A DNA stretch of 24,729 nt from Anaerolineaceae bacterium (lineage in GTDB: Bacteria > Chloroflexota > Anaerolineae > Anaerolineales > Anaerolineaceae), in contig DAIEPS010000006.1 of the NCBI GenBank assembly GCA_027348305.1, positions 1 through 24,729 on the forward strand, read 5' to 3'. Position numbers and translations under genes: made by a program. The notes beneath the pieces are model-generated. The model was given only the letters and a program-made list of their open reading frames with translations, did no database searches and was not told the DNA's origin. Below are positions 6,525 through 13,773 of this stretch, piece after piece; the first letter of the stretch is position 1, and each line of letters begins with the position of its first letter.

Positions 6525-7982
6525 ATGGATGAAATAACTTTAGTTGAAACCATCGACCGCTTGAGAGAAACCTTCCAAAGCGGAAAAACGAAACCTGCGG
6601 CATGGCGCCGTGGACAACTGCTGGCATTGCAGCGCATGCTCAATGAACGATCAGGCGAATTTGAAGCCGCGCTGATGGCTGACCTGCATAAAGGCCGTTT
6701 TGAAAGCTACGCCACCGAGATCGGCTTCATCCAACGCGAGATCGAACATGCATTAGGGCACTTCGAGCACTGGATGCGCCCGGTCAAAACCAGTTCGCCT
6801 GTTTTTCTGCAGCCGGCTGTCAGTCAGGTGATCTATGAGCCGCTGGGGGTGGGGTTGATCATGGGCGCCTGGAATTACCCGATCCAGCTCTCACTGGGTC
6901 CGCTGGTGGCAGCGATCGCGGCAGGCAATGCTGCGGTGATCAAACCGCCGCGCACAGCCAGGGCGGCCTTTCAGACCATGGCGCGCATACTGCCCATGTA
7001 CCTGGACCCTGACGCCTTTTTTGTGATCGGGGATGACACCCCCAATGACCTGATCTTGAACCAGCACTTTGATAAGTTCTTTTTCACAGGCAGCGCCGAG
7101 GTGGGCAGAATCGTCATGCAGGCGGCAGTCAAGAATTTGACCCCGGTCACGCTGGAACTGGGCGGCAAAAGCCCGGCCATTGTGGATGAGTCGGCCAATT
7201 TGCGTGTGACAGCCTGCCGTATCGCGCAGGGCAAGTTCTTCACTGCAGGTCAAACCTGCGTGGCGCCTGATTACGTACTGGCTCAGGAGGGCATCCTCGA
7301 CAAGCTGGTGGCGGAACTGATCAGGGTGCTCGTCGAATTTTACGGGGACGATCCGCAGCAAAGCGAGGATTTTGCGCGCATCATCAATGTAAAACAATTT
7401 GACACTCTGATCAATTACTTCAAAGACGGCGAAGTGGTCTTTGGCGGCTCATCCAACCGGGAGGAGCGCTATATTGCTCCCACGATCCTCAAGAATGTCT
7501 CACCCGATTCCGCGGTGATGCAGAACGAGATCTTCGGGCCGATCCTGCCGGTGCTGCCTTATAAAGACCTGGATGAGGCGCTGAAGTTTGTGCAGCAGCG
7601 CGAGAAACCGCTGGCGTTTTATATGTTCACAGAAGACCGCAACGCTGCAGAAAAAGCCATCGCCAATTCAACCTCCGGAGGGGCGTGCATCAACGAGACG
7701 GTGAATCATGTGGCCGTTGGCGGCCTGCCGTTCGGCGGGGTGGGCAACAGCGGCATGGGCAAGTACCACGGCGAGTGGGGTTTCAAGGAGTTCTCGAATG
7801 CCCGCGCGCTTTTGGATCACGGTACCAGTTTTGACCCGGCGCTGCGCTATCCGCCTTATAACGATGCGAAGGTTACCAAGATGAAAAAGCTAATGACCAT
7901 GAAGACCCCCTCGTTCCTGGATGGAGCCCTGCGTGTCTTGTTGGGCAATTGGGGAGAGGCGATATTGAAGTTGATCAAGTAA
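6525..7982 (+). CDS. Class-3 aldehyde dehydrogenase (NAD(P)+-dependent)
   Basis: 485 residues. It matches ALDH3/fatty-aldehyde or coniferyl-aldehyde dehydrogenases: short N-terminus, Asn117 in GAWNYP, FFTGS near 186-190, general-base Glu211 in LELGGKSP and catalytic Cys245 in GQTCVAPDY. It oxidises aldehydes to acids. Two points stand out. The cofactor-binding segment usually reading KPSE is KPPR at 140-143; replacing Glu by Arg would favour the 2'-phosphate of NADP+. The C-terminus carries an extra basic-hydrophobic tail (about 452-485) that could associate with membrane, as in fatty-aldehyde members. The promoter overlaps an inverted repeat, and a terminator follows at 8068. The ALDH call is firm; chain length of substrate is unknown. 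Confidence 0.95.
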   Translation: MDEITLVETIDRLRETFQSGKTKPAAWRRGQLLALQRMLNERSGEFEAALMADLHKGRFESYATEIGFIQREIEHALGHFEHWMRPVKTSSPVFLQPAVSQVIYEPLGVGLIMGAWNYPIQLSLGPLVAAIAAGNAAVIKPPRTARAAFQTMARILPMYLDPDAFFVIGDDTPNDLILNQHFDKFFFTGSAEVGRIVMQAAVKNLTPVTLELGGKSPAIVDESANLRVTACRIAQGKFFTAGQTCVAPDYVLAQEGILDKLVAELIRVLVEFYGDDPQQSEDFARIINVKQFDTLINYFKDGEVVFGGSSNREERYIAPTILKNVSPDSAVMQNEIFGPILPVLPYKDLDEALKFVQQREKPLAFYMFTEDRNAAEKAIANSTSGGACINETVNHVAVGGLPFGGVGNSGMGKYHGEWGFKEFSNARALLDHGTSFDPALRYPPYNDAKVTKMKKLMTMKTPSFLDGALRVLLGNWGEAILKLIK

Positions 7983-8067
7983 GTGAATCGTTAATTGTCT
8001 TAAACACCGACCCCACTTGCCGCATGGCGGCTCGGGGGCGCAAAAACCGCGGAATAGAGAATAGTTA

Positions 8068-8093
8068 GTGCCTTCGATCGAAGGCACTTTTTT
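8068..8093 (+). terminator. Intrinsic terminator after the aldehyde dehydrogenase
   Basis: A self-complementary 20-base palindrome (GTGCCTTCGA/TCGAAGGCAC, 8068-8087) runs straight into six T at 8088-8093. Confidence 0.9.
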
Positions 8094-8103
8094 ATAGTGG
8101 ACG

Positions 8104-8109
8104 TATAAT
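8104..8109 (+). promoter_or_regulatory. -10 box for the DUF998 gene
   Basis: A consensus TATAAT, 36 bp ahead of the ATG at 8146. No convincing -35 is seen at 16-18 bp spacing, where the upstream terminator lies. The gene has a strong ribosome site, GGAGG at 8137-8141. Confidence 0.4.
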
Positions 8110-8145
8110 GAATTCATGTGAGATTGATTTTGTGGCGGAGGACTT

Positions 8146-8787
8146 ATGATTTATACAATTTTGAGCATTGCAGCGATGGTGTTTGCCTGTTTATTCATCT
8201 TGACGCTTGCAGTGCTGCATTATCTGGAACCGGAATTTGATCCCAAGTGGCGCATGATCAGCGAGTACGAGATCGGCAAGTATGGTTTTTTGATGCAGGG
8301 TGCCTTCTGGGCTTGGGGTGCCAGCGTTCTTTTCATGGCAATTGTGATCTGGAATTTTGTCAGCACAGCCGGCGGTATCATCGGCTGGGTCATTTTCATC
8401 ATCATAGTGCTGGCCCTGGCGGGCGCAGGTTACTTTAAAACCAACGCCATCACGGATAATTCCACCAGCCGCGACAACACCATCCATTCAGCGTGCGGGG
8501 CGGTTGTTATTTTGACTTTTCCCATCGCCTCGACGCTGGTGGCCAACGCCCTGCTTCGCAGTCCGTTCTGGGCGCCATACACCCTGGCAGTGTTCAACTT
8601 TACCCTGTTGAACTGGTTGGGAATGATCGGGTTCTTTGGCTCCATCCTCTGGTCGCGAAAGAAAGATCCGAGTGCCGGGCGGGTTGGGCCAAAGGTGCTC
8701 CTGGGCTGGCCGAACCGCATCATGGTGCTGCTCTATAACGTGTGGGTGATCGTGCTGGCGGTGTGTGTCATCCAGATGATGAAATAA
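8146..8787 (+). CDS. DUF998 family integral membrane protein
   Basis: 213 residues with about six transmembrane helices. The DUF998 hallmark appears between the first two helices as MISEYEIGKYGFLMQGAF (about residues 37-54), with further family-like features DNTIHSACGAVVIL in the middle and a final helix VWVIVLAVCVIQM. The family is of unknown function and sits in the cytoplasmic membrane. The gene has its own -10 box and ribosome site and stands alone, ending about 60 bp before a terminator that belongs to the facing gene. Confidence 0.85.
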   Translation: MIYTILSIAAMVFACLFILTLAVLHYLEPEFDPKWRMISEYEIGKYGFLMQGAFWAWGASVLFMAIVIWNFVSTAGGIIGWVIFIIIVLALAGAGYFKTNAITDNSTSRDNTIHSACGAVVILTFPIASTLVANALLRSPFWAPYTLAVFNFTLLNWLGMIGFFGSILWSRKKDPSAGRVGPKVLLGWPNRIMVLLYNVWVIVLAVCVIQMMK

Positions 8788-8839
8788 TGATTTAGTAAAG
8801 TAAGGACTCCCCTTTCATATAAAAATAATTTTTTGAGAT

Positions 8840-8873
8840 AAAAAGCCCCGCTTTGAGAAAAACAAAGCGGGGC
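8840..8873 (-). terminator. Intrinsic terminator of the membrane hydrolase gene
   Basis: An 11-bp stem (GCCCCGCTTTG, 8845-8855 with 8863-8873) and a 7-nt loop, followed on the minus strand by five T. It lies 20 bp past the stop of the minus-strand hydrolase gene. Confidence 0.88.
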
Positions 8874-8893
8874 GAAGAACAATGCTATTTAAA

Positions 8894-10711
8894 CTACAGG
8901 GCTATCACAGTTCCAGCAGCAAGGAACCAAATCATCAAGCTTGAGACCATGAGGGCTCCAAGATAGATTCTTCCGGTGCGGCGATAGAACCAGACATGCA
9001 TGAAAAGCAAGATCATAAATTCGGGGATGTAGACCTGTAACATAAGCGGCCAAAGAGCGCTGAACTGAGGCAAGCCCAGCAATTCAAATCCGGGACCAGC
9101 ATTAAACAGGTACCAAGGAACATATTGAATCAACCAGACAATCAGCAAACCCGCCAGGAAAGCAAAGCAGACCTTGATCCACCAAAGCCATTGGGTCTTT
9201 GCAGGAGTAGAAGCTTCTTTTTGATGAATTTGACCAAACAGGAATAAACCACCATTGATCAGGAAGAAAAGCAAGGCAGGAATCATGTAAAGGAAGAACA
9301 GACCTACACGTTCAGCATTTGCGAATTGGCGCATATATGGCCAGACAAAGCGGAATTCTTGACCAAGCATGACCTGGAAGAAACCTTCCAATAAGTAGAG
9401 TGTCATGAAAAGAATAAAGCCTAATAAAACAGTTTTTCCGATGATATTCCAGTTAATAACTGTTTTTTCTTGATCAAATGACACACCCATATCATACATG
9501 GTCACGTTCTGTTTTTTGTGGGCACCACGATACCAGATGGTAAACAAAATAGCACAAATGGCTGCATTAACCAAGAGCCATACAAAAACACCGTTGCCCA
9601 CACTCATCTTCAACCACGGGAAAATCGCTTCATATTTATCACTTAAAGCACTCCATTGGGTGAAGATCGGGTAAGTAATGCCGCCGATTAACATATTAAT
9701 GGTTGCGAACAACCACCAGTTTCCTTTTTTGGCAACATAACGGGTTGGCATGGGTTGAGCAACAGAAGCAAAGAATTTTGTCGCCAAGAGCAAATTGGTT
9801 AATGGGATCAGCATGAAAATGGCAGCTAGTAATGTAATCAGACCAAAGATTTCTTTCCACCAGAAAATTTGGCTGTTTGGATCAAGACCGGTAACGCCGC
9901 CTTTTAATGCTTCTTCCATCCAGGTGACGCTTTCTGCAACGGCCTTGTGATTCAGTGGCAGGAAGTGGTGTTCCATCGGAATCAGCGTTACACGGCGGGC
10001 AGTACCATCTTCAAAATTGCCATAGGTGGTATCCCATTCAATACGATCGGTGGTTAAACCAAATGCAGCAATGCGTGTGGCATTGGTAGGCAGACTGTCA
10101 ACCGTCAACTGACCTTCTCTGAATATACTGAACTCGTCATATTTCGCCTGGCTTAATAACAAGTTCTTTAAATCAGGGGTACCATCATAACCACATTGGG
10201 GGTTGAGAGCCTGGATGTCAGGATTTATTGTTCCCAAAACTTGAGTCAGAATAGAACCCAAGGAGTGACCCATCACACCCATATTTGCGGCATCCACGTA
10301 GGGTAGAGATTTGGTATAGAGATATACGCTCTGCATACCGGCGGTGGAAGTTCCGCCCAATATACCCGCCAGATCAAATTTAGGGTCTGAATCGCCGTGT
10401 CCGATGATATCAGGTGAGACTACCACGAAACCGCGGCGGGATAACTCAATCGCAAAAGAGTCGTCCACCAGTTTGTCATTTTGGTAGCCATGAATATTAA
10501 TAACTGCAGGAAGTGGATTTGCACTAGTTGCTTCTACTGGACGATACAATCTGGCAGCTATGGCATCTCCATTCTCATCAGTGATGGAGATATTACTGAC
10601 ATCGACTTTTCCAAAATCAGATTCAATCAATTTGGCCATGCCGGCTGCCAAAGTGATGATCACCACGCAAATGATGATCCAATTAACCGATTTCTTTACT
10701 TTTCCGCTCAT
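8894..10711 (-). CDS. Alpha/beta hydrolase fused to a multi-helix membrane domain
   Basis: 605 residues. One N-terminal membrane helix (about 10-29) leads to an alpha/beta-hydrolase domain (about 35-270): oxyanion-region HGYQ at 74-77, GHGDSDP at 104-110, nucleophile Ser150 in GHSLG, and candidate catalytic His248/His249 in MEHHFLPLNH. About eight more hydrophobic helices follow from 287 to the end, and no second soluble domain. The catalytic domain therefore probably lies outside the cytoplasm, tethered at both ends. It should hydrolyse an ester or amide; the substrate is unknown. The start has a GGGAG ribosome site. It shares strand with the kinase-like gene upstream, but a 302-bp gap with a long hairpin separates them. 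The gene is AT-richer than the hyp operon. Confidence 0.85.
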   Translation of the reverse strand: MSGKVKKSVNWIIICVVIITLAAGMAKLIESDFGKVDVSNISITDENGDAIAARLYRPVEATSANPLPAVINIHGYQNDKLVDDSFAIELSRRGFVVVSPDIIGHGDSDPKFDLAGILGGTSTAGMQSVYLYTKSLPYVDAANMGVMGHSLGSILTQVLGTINPDIQALNPQCGYDGTPDLKNLLLSQAKYDEFSIFREGQLTVDSLPTNATRIAAFGLTTDRIEWDTTYGNFEDGTARRVTLIPMEHHFLPLNHKAVAESVTWMEEALKGGVTGLDPNSQIFWWKEIFGLITLLAAIFMLIPLTNLLLATKFFASVAQPMPTRYVAKKGNWWLFATINMLIGGITYPIFTQWSALSDKYEAIFPWLKMSVGNGVFVWLLVNAAICAILFTIWYRGAHKKQNVTMYDMGVSFDQEKTVINWNIIGKTVLLGFILFMTLYLLEGFFQVMLGQEFRFVWPYMRQFANAERVGLFFLYMIPALLFFLINGGLFLFGQIHQKEASTPAKTQWLWWIKVCFAFLAGLLIVWLIQYVPWYLFNAGPGFELLGLPQFSALWPLMLQVYIPEFMILLFMHVWFYRRTGRIYLGALMVSSLMIWFLAAGTVIAL

Positions 10712-11013
10712 TTAGTTTCTCCCGGGATTGTTTATGAATTTGTGTTGAGGATTATGGAATTTCAAAAGGAAAACTGACAACAGGTATTACATGGATAGCA
10801 GATTGGTCGTTAATCCAGAGACAACACCTCCTTAATAATTTATTTTCACCCGAATAAATAGATTATTGCATTTAGAGGAGTGAAAGTAAATCAGGCTTCG
10901 GCGAAGGTTAAGACCAACAATGCCCCGAAAACAACCGTTTTCGGGGCATTGTTATACTCCTTTGGAGTAAACAAAATCAGCAGTCTACTCCTTTTGGAAC
11001 GTATTTTGTAAAT
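10712..11013. other. Intergenic region between kinase fusion and membrane hydrolase
   Basis: 302 bp. It holds a 17-bp-stem hairpin (10916-10953), a small ACTCC/GGAGT hairpin just beside it, AT-rich promoter-like sequence at about 10835-10865, and an isolated perfect Shine-Dalgarno string (minus strand TAAGGAGGTG, 10834-10825) that has no credible ORF behind it. The hydrolase mRNA therefore probably has a leader of about 100 nt or more. Confidence 0.55.
10916..10953 (-). terminator. Long hairpin downstream of the kinase fusion
   Basis: A 17-bp perfect stem (10916-10932 with 10937-10953, arm start AACAATGCCCC) and a 4-nt AACC loop. It lies about 60 bp past the stop of the minus-strand kinase gene. 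The U-tract is poor, partly within the stem, so it may be a terminator or an mRNA 3'-end stabiliser. Confidence 0.65.
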
Positions 11014-12747
11014 CTATTTTGATGAATCCGAATCCTGTTTTAAATACAAGCGAACAAGTGTTGCAATGGAATCCACTTCTAATTTTCGCATGGCATCGTG
11101 CCTTTGTTTTTCGACTGTTTTTTGGCTTGTAAAAAGAAGTTCTGCAATTTCTCTTGTATTTTTTCCTGCGACAATTAATTTAATCACTTCGGTTTCACGC
11201 GGAGACAGACGGCCCATTTTGGAATCCTCTGAGGATCTTTTTGTGGAAGTTTTATCTCTTTCACCCCAATTTTGGGCACAATGTATTGCATTTTGCCAGG
11301 AAGCATAAAGGTCCTCGCGTTTAGAAGCAGACATTCTGGGCTCAAAATGAGTGTCAAGCCGCCAATTACTCTTTACTTCTTCAATGGATTCCCAATAACC
11401 AACTGAAAGTCCGGCCATATAAGCGGCCCCCTGTGCTGAAGTCTCGATTACTTCAGGACGCTCCACTGGAATCCCAAGAATATCAGCCTGGAATTGCATC
11501 AGAAAATCGCTTTTTGCGCCGCCCCCATCAACTCTGAGGGTATCTATTTTCTTACCGTATTTCTTTTCAATGCACTCCAAAGAATCTCGCGTTTGATAGG
11601 CGATTGATTCAATTGCAGCCCTTGCGATATGGCTTTTGCTGGTTCCCAGACCAATTCCAAGTATGGTCCCTCTTGCGTTTGGGCTATTGTAAGGGGCTCC
11701 GAGCCCAACGAGCGCGGGAACAAAGAAAACCCCCTGAGTATCAGGCACTTGCATTGCTAATCCGTCGGCATCGTATTCGTCGCGGATAATTCCTAAGCCA
11801 TCTCTTAACCAATTTATCACGGCGCCGGAAACATCAGCGAAACCTTCCAAACCATAATCTGTTTTTCCATTAACTGTCCATAAAACAGGGGTGATAACGC
11901 CATCTCCAGGCAGATAATGTGTTTTACTGGTGTTGAGGATCATAAATGAACCAGTGCCATACGTGTTTTTTATCATGCCTGGTTCCGTACAAGCTTGTCC
12001 AAAGGCAGCCGCAGTCTGGTCTCCAACACACCCCGATATGGGGATGGGAACGCCAGAGAACAGGCGTGGATCGGTATGGCAGTATATTTCAGAGGAACTT
12101 TTGATGACCGGTAAAATGTTTTTTGGAATTTTGAATTCATTTAAGGTCCACTCATCATAAACCAGATGAGTGGTATCTAATAAACCCGTTCCAAATGCAT
12201 TTGAATAATCTGTTACGTGTGACGTTCCCCCTGAAAGCTTCCATATAAGCCATGTGTCAATGGTTCCAAAGAGTAATTCTTCGTGAGCTAAAGCCTTTTG
12301 AATAGTACGATCTTCTTCCATTAACCATTTTATTTTTGAAAAAGACGCGTTAGGAACAGGAATGCATCCAGATCTCTCAAGTATTTCTGATTTCTCTTTA
12401 TCGGTAATTCGGTCACAAATATATTGTGTGCGTCTATCTTGCCATGTTATCGCTCTGCCAATTGGTTCGCCGGTTGTTTTGTTCCAAACAACACTTGTAC
12501 AGCGCTGACTTGAAATGCCAATGGCACGGATATCTTCAGGTAAAATGCGGGCGTTGCGTAAAACATCAGAAACTGCTAATAATGTCTTCTGCCATATTTC
12601 ATTGGCATCCTGTTCGACCCAGCCTGCATGCGGATAGTATTGATCAACTTCATGAAATGCAGCAGCTACAATGTTGCCATCATGATTAAAAATAATGGCT
12701 TTGGATCCATTGGTACCCTGGTCAATGCTTAAGATATAACCATTCAT
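11014..12747 (-). CDS. FGGY kinase (glycerol-kinase-like) fused to a LuxR-type helix-turn-helix
   Basis: 577 residues, about 75 longer than ordinary glycerol kinase. Residues 1-~490 follow GlpK throughout: DQGTNGSKAIIF at 9-20, TWQDRRT at 101-107, TWLIWKLSGG at 165-174, base Asp243 in VGDQT, NTYGTGSF at 261-268, and FLMQFQADILGIP at 415-427. A polar linker (493-511) leads to a complete GerE/LuxR DNA-binding domain at 514-571 (LSPRETEVIKLIVAGKNT, then TSQKTVEKQRHDAMRKL). Equivalents of E. coli glycerol contacts Arg83, Trp103, Asp245 and Phe270 are kept, but Glu84 is Cys83 and Tyr135 is Asn133, so glycerol may not be the substrate. Inference: a kinase whose ligand state controls transcription, or a moonlighting enzyme. 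The start has GGAG 8 nt upstream. There is no frameshift at the junction. Confidence 0.9.
   Translation of the reverse strand: MNGYILSIDQGTNGSKAIIFNHDGNIVAAAFHEVDQYYPHAGWVEQDANEIWQKTLLAVSDVLRNARILPEDIRAIGISSQRCTSVVWNKTTGEPIGRAITWQDRRTQYICDRITDKEKSEILERSGCIPVPNASFSKIKWLMEEDRTIQKALAHEELLFGTIDTWLIWKLSGGTSHVTDYSNAFGTGLLDTTHLVYDEWTLNEFKIPKNILPVIKSSSEIYCHTDPRLFSGVPIPISGCVGDQTAAAFGQACTEPGMIKNTYGTGSFMILNTSKTHYLPGDGVITPVLWTVNGKTDYGLEGFADVSGAVINWLRDGLGIIRDEYDADGLAMQVPDTQGVFFVPALVGLGAPYNSPNARGTILGIGLGTSKSHIARAAIESIAYQTRDSLECIEKKYGKKIDTLRVDGGGAKSDFLMQFQADILGIPVERPEVIETSAQGAAYMAGLSVGYWESIEEVKSNWRLDTHFEPRMSASKREDLYASWQNAIHCAQNWGERDKTSTKRSSEDSKMGRLSPRETEVIKLIVAGKNTREIAELLFTSQKTVEKQRHDAMRKLEVDSIATLVRLYLKQDSDSSK
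11215..11230 (-). promoter_or_regulatory. Possible internal ribosome binding site for a free HTH domain
   Basis: Minus strand: AGAGG (11230-11226) stands 8 nt before an in-frame ATG (11217-11215, Met511). Initiation there would give a 67-residue stand-alone LuxR-type DNA-binding protein. The position, exactly between linker and HTH, makes it notable; use is unproven. Confidence 0.35.
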
Positions 12748-12777
12748 TCAGCAGACTCCATCAGAGATCTTGGTAAA

Positions 12778-12800
12778 TACCCTTCTTGATAATTGGGTAT
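12778..12800 (-). promoter_or_regulatory. Inverted repeat in the kinase-fusion leader
   Basis: Arms ATACCC and GGGTAT separated by 11 bases, about 30-50 bp ahead of the kinase start and downstream of the TATAAT at 12839-12834. It shares the ATACC half-site with the palindrome at 12997-13014. Confidence 0.4.
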
Positions 12801-12996
12801 CGTTATTTAAGAAATAGTAACTTATTTGCAATAATTATACTCAGCTAACAAAATAGCGAATTTGGATGATGGCTTTTCTCATTAATGAAACAATAAAGAA
12901 GCTGAAAAAATTACCCGCGCTTTGAGCTTAATATTTTTTAAAAGTCAGATATCATACATCCAAAAGTGACAAAAATTGATCCCTAATATGTAAAAC

Positions 12997-13014
12997 ATAC
13001 CTTACGTTAGGTAT
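12997..13014. promoter_or_regulatory. Candidate operator upstream of hypB
   Basis: ATACCTTAC/GTTAGGTAT, an 18-bp palindrome with a single mismatched pair. It lies just ahead of the -10-like TAAAAT at 13023-13028, where a -35 would be expected, and so could regulate the hyp operon. Confidence 0.5.
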
Positions 13015-13035
13015 TTTATGATGTAAAATAGTATT

Positions 13036-13057
13036 GGAAAGGTAGAAAAGCCTTTCC
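13036..13057 (+). other. Hairpin in the hypB leader
   Basis: GGAAAGG (13036-13042) pairs with CCTTTCC (13051-13057); an alternative pairing TTGGAAA with TTTTCCAA a few bases further is also possible. It ends 8 bp before the GAGG ribosome site of hypB, so it could affect translation. Confidence 0.4.
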
Positions 13058-13074
13058 TTTTCCAAGAGGAAACC

Positions 13075-13746
13075 ATGAAACAATTCAAAGTACTTGAGAT
13101 CAAAGAAAGTGTCTTTGAAGACAACAACCGGCAGGCGGATGTTCTCAGGGGAGAACTGAAAAAGAACAGGACCTTTTTATTGAATTTAATGTCCTCGCCA
13201 GGGGCAGGCAAGACCACCACCCTGGTGCGGACGATCGCGGCGCTGAAAGACGAACTGGCCATTGGCGTGGTCGAAGCGGATATCGATTCCGCGGTGGACG
13301 CCGACACCATCGCGCTGACAGGGGCCAAGGTGATCCAGGTGCACACGGGCGGGATGTGCCACATGGATGCCTACATGACGGAGCAGGGTCTTCACGAGAT
13401 GGGCATAAGCGGCCTCGACCTGGTCATCCTCGAAAATATCGGCAACCTGCTCTGCCCGGCGGATTTTGACACCGGAGCGGCGCGCAACGCCATGATCCTG
13501 AGTGTGCCTGAGGGCGACGACAAACCGCTCAAGTATCCGCACATGTTCTCGATTGTCGATGTACTGCTGGTCAACAAGATTGACGCGATGTCCTTCTTCG
13601 ATTTTGATCTGCAGGCCATGAGCGAACGGGTCAAGAAACTCAATCCGAACGTCAGGATCATCCCCATTTCTGCCAAGACCGGCGAAGGCATTTCCGAATG
13701 GGCAGACTGGATCCGCAGCGAAATCAAACAGTGGAAAACTGATTAA
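13075..13746 (+). CDS. hypB: Hydrogenase nickel-incorporation GTPase HypB
   Basis: 223 residues. HypB is a SIMIBI GTPase that delivers nickel, with HypA, to [NiFe] hydrogenase and in some organisms other nickel enzymes. Visible are Walker A SSPGAGKTT (40-48), the metal-site Cys95-His96 in GGMCHMDA, ENIGNLLCPADFD (120-132, with the third conserved Cys127), NKID (167-170) and SAKTGEG (199-205). The switch region reads EADID where many HypB have EGD. It lacks both the N-terminal CxxCGC nickel site of E. coli and a His-rich stretch, so it is a minimal HypB. It starts a three-gene operon: the flavoprotein gene follows after 27 bp and hypA ends it. No hydrogenase structural gene or hypCDEF is in the window. 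Confidence 0.93.
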   Translation: MKQFKVLEIKESVFEDNNRQADVLRGELKKNRTFLLNLMSSPGAGKTTTLVRTIAALKDELAIGVVEADIDSAVDADTIALTGAKVIQVHTGGMCHMDAYMTEQGLHEMGISGLDLVILENIGNLLCPADFDTGAARNAMILSVPEGDDKPLKYPHMFSIVDVLLVNKIDAMSFFDFDLQAMSERVKKLNPNVRIIPISAKTGEGISEWADWIRSEIKQWKTD

Positions 13747-13773
13747 TCATTTCAAGATGGAGAGGTATTTCTG

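Larger units (their letters stand above)
12748..13074. other. Divergent regulatory region between kinase fusion and hyp operon
   Basis: 327 bp, AT-rich, no ORF. Kinase side: inverted repeat ATACCC/GGGTAT (12778-12783 and 12795-12800) and a minus-strand -10 TATAAT (12839-12834) without a clear -35. hypB side: near-perfect palindrome (12997-13014), a -10-like TAAAAT (13023-13028), a hairpin (13036-13057) and a GAGG ribosome site. Confidence 0.6.

Noticed and set aside
11200..11280. Kinase-HTH fusion as a frameshift artefact
   Set aside because: Both parts are in one frame with no stop or frame change, and the linker is a plausible polar spacer. Only read data could reopen this.
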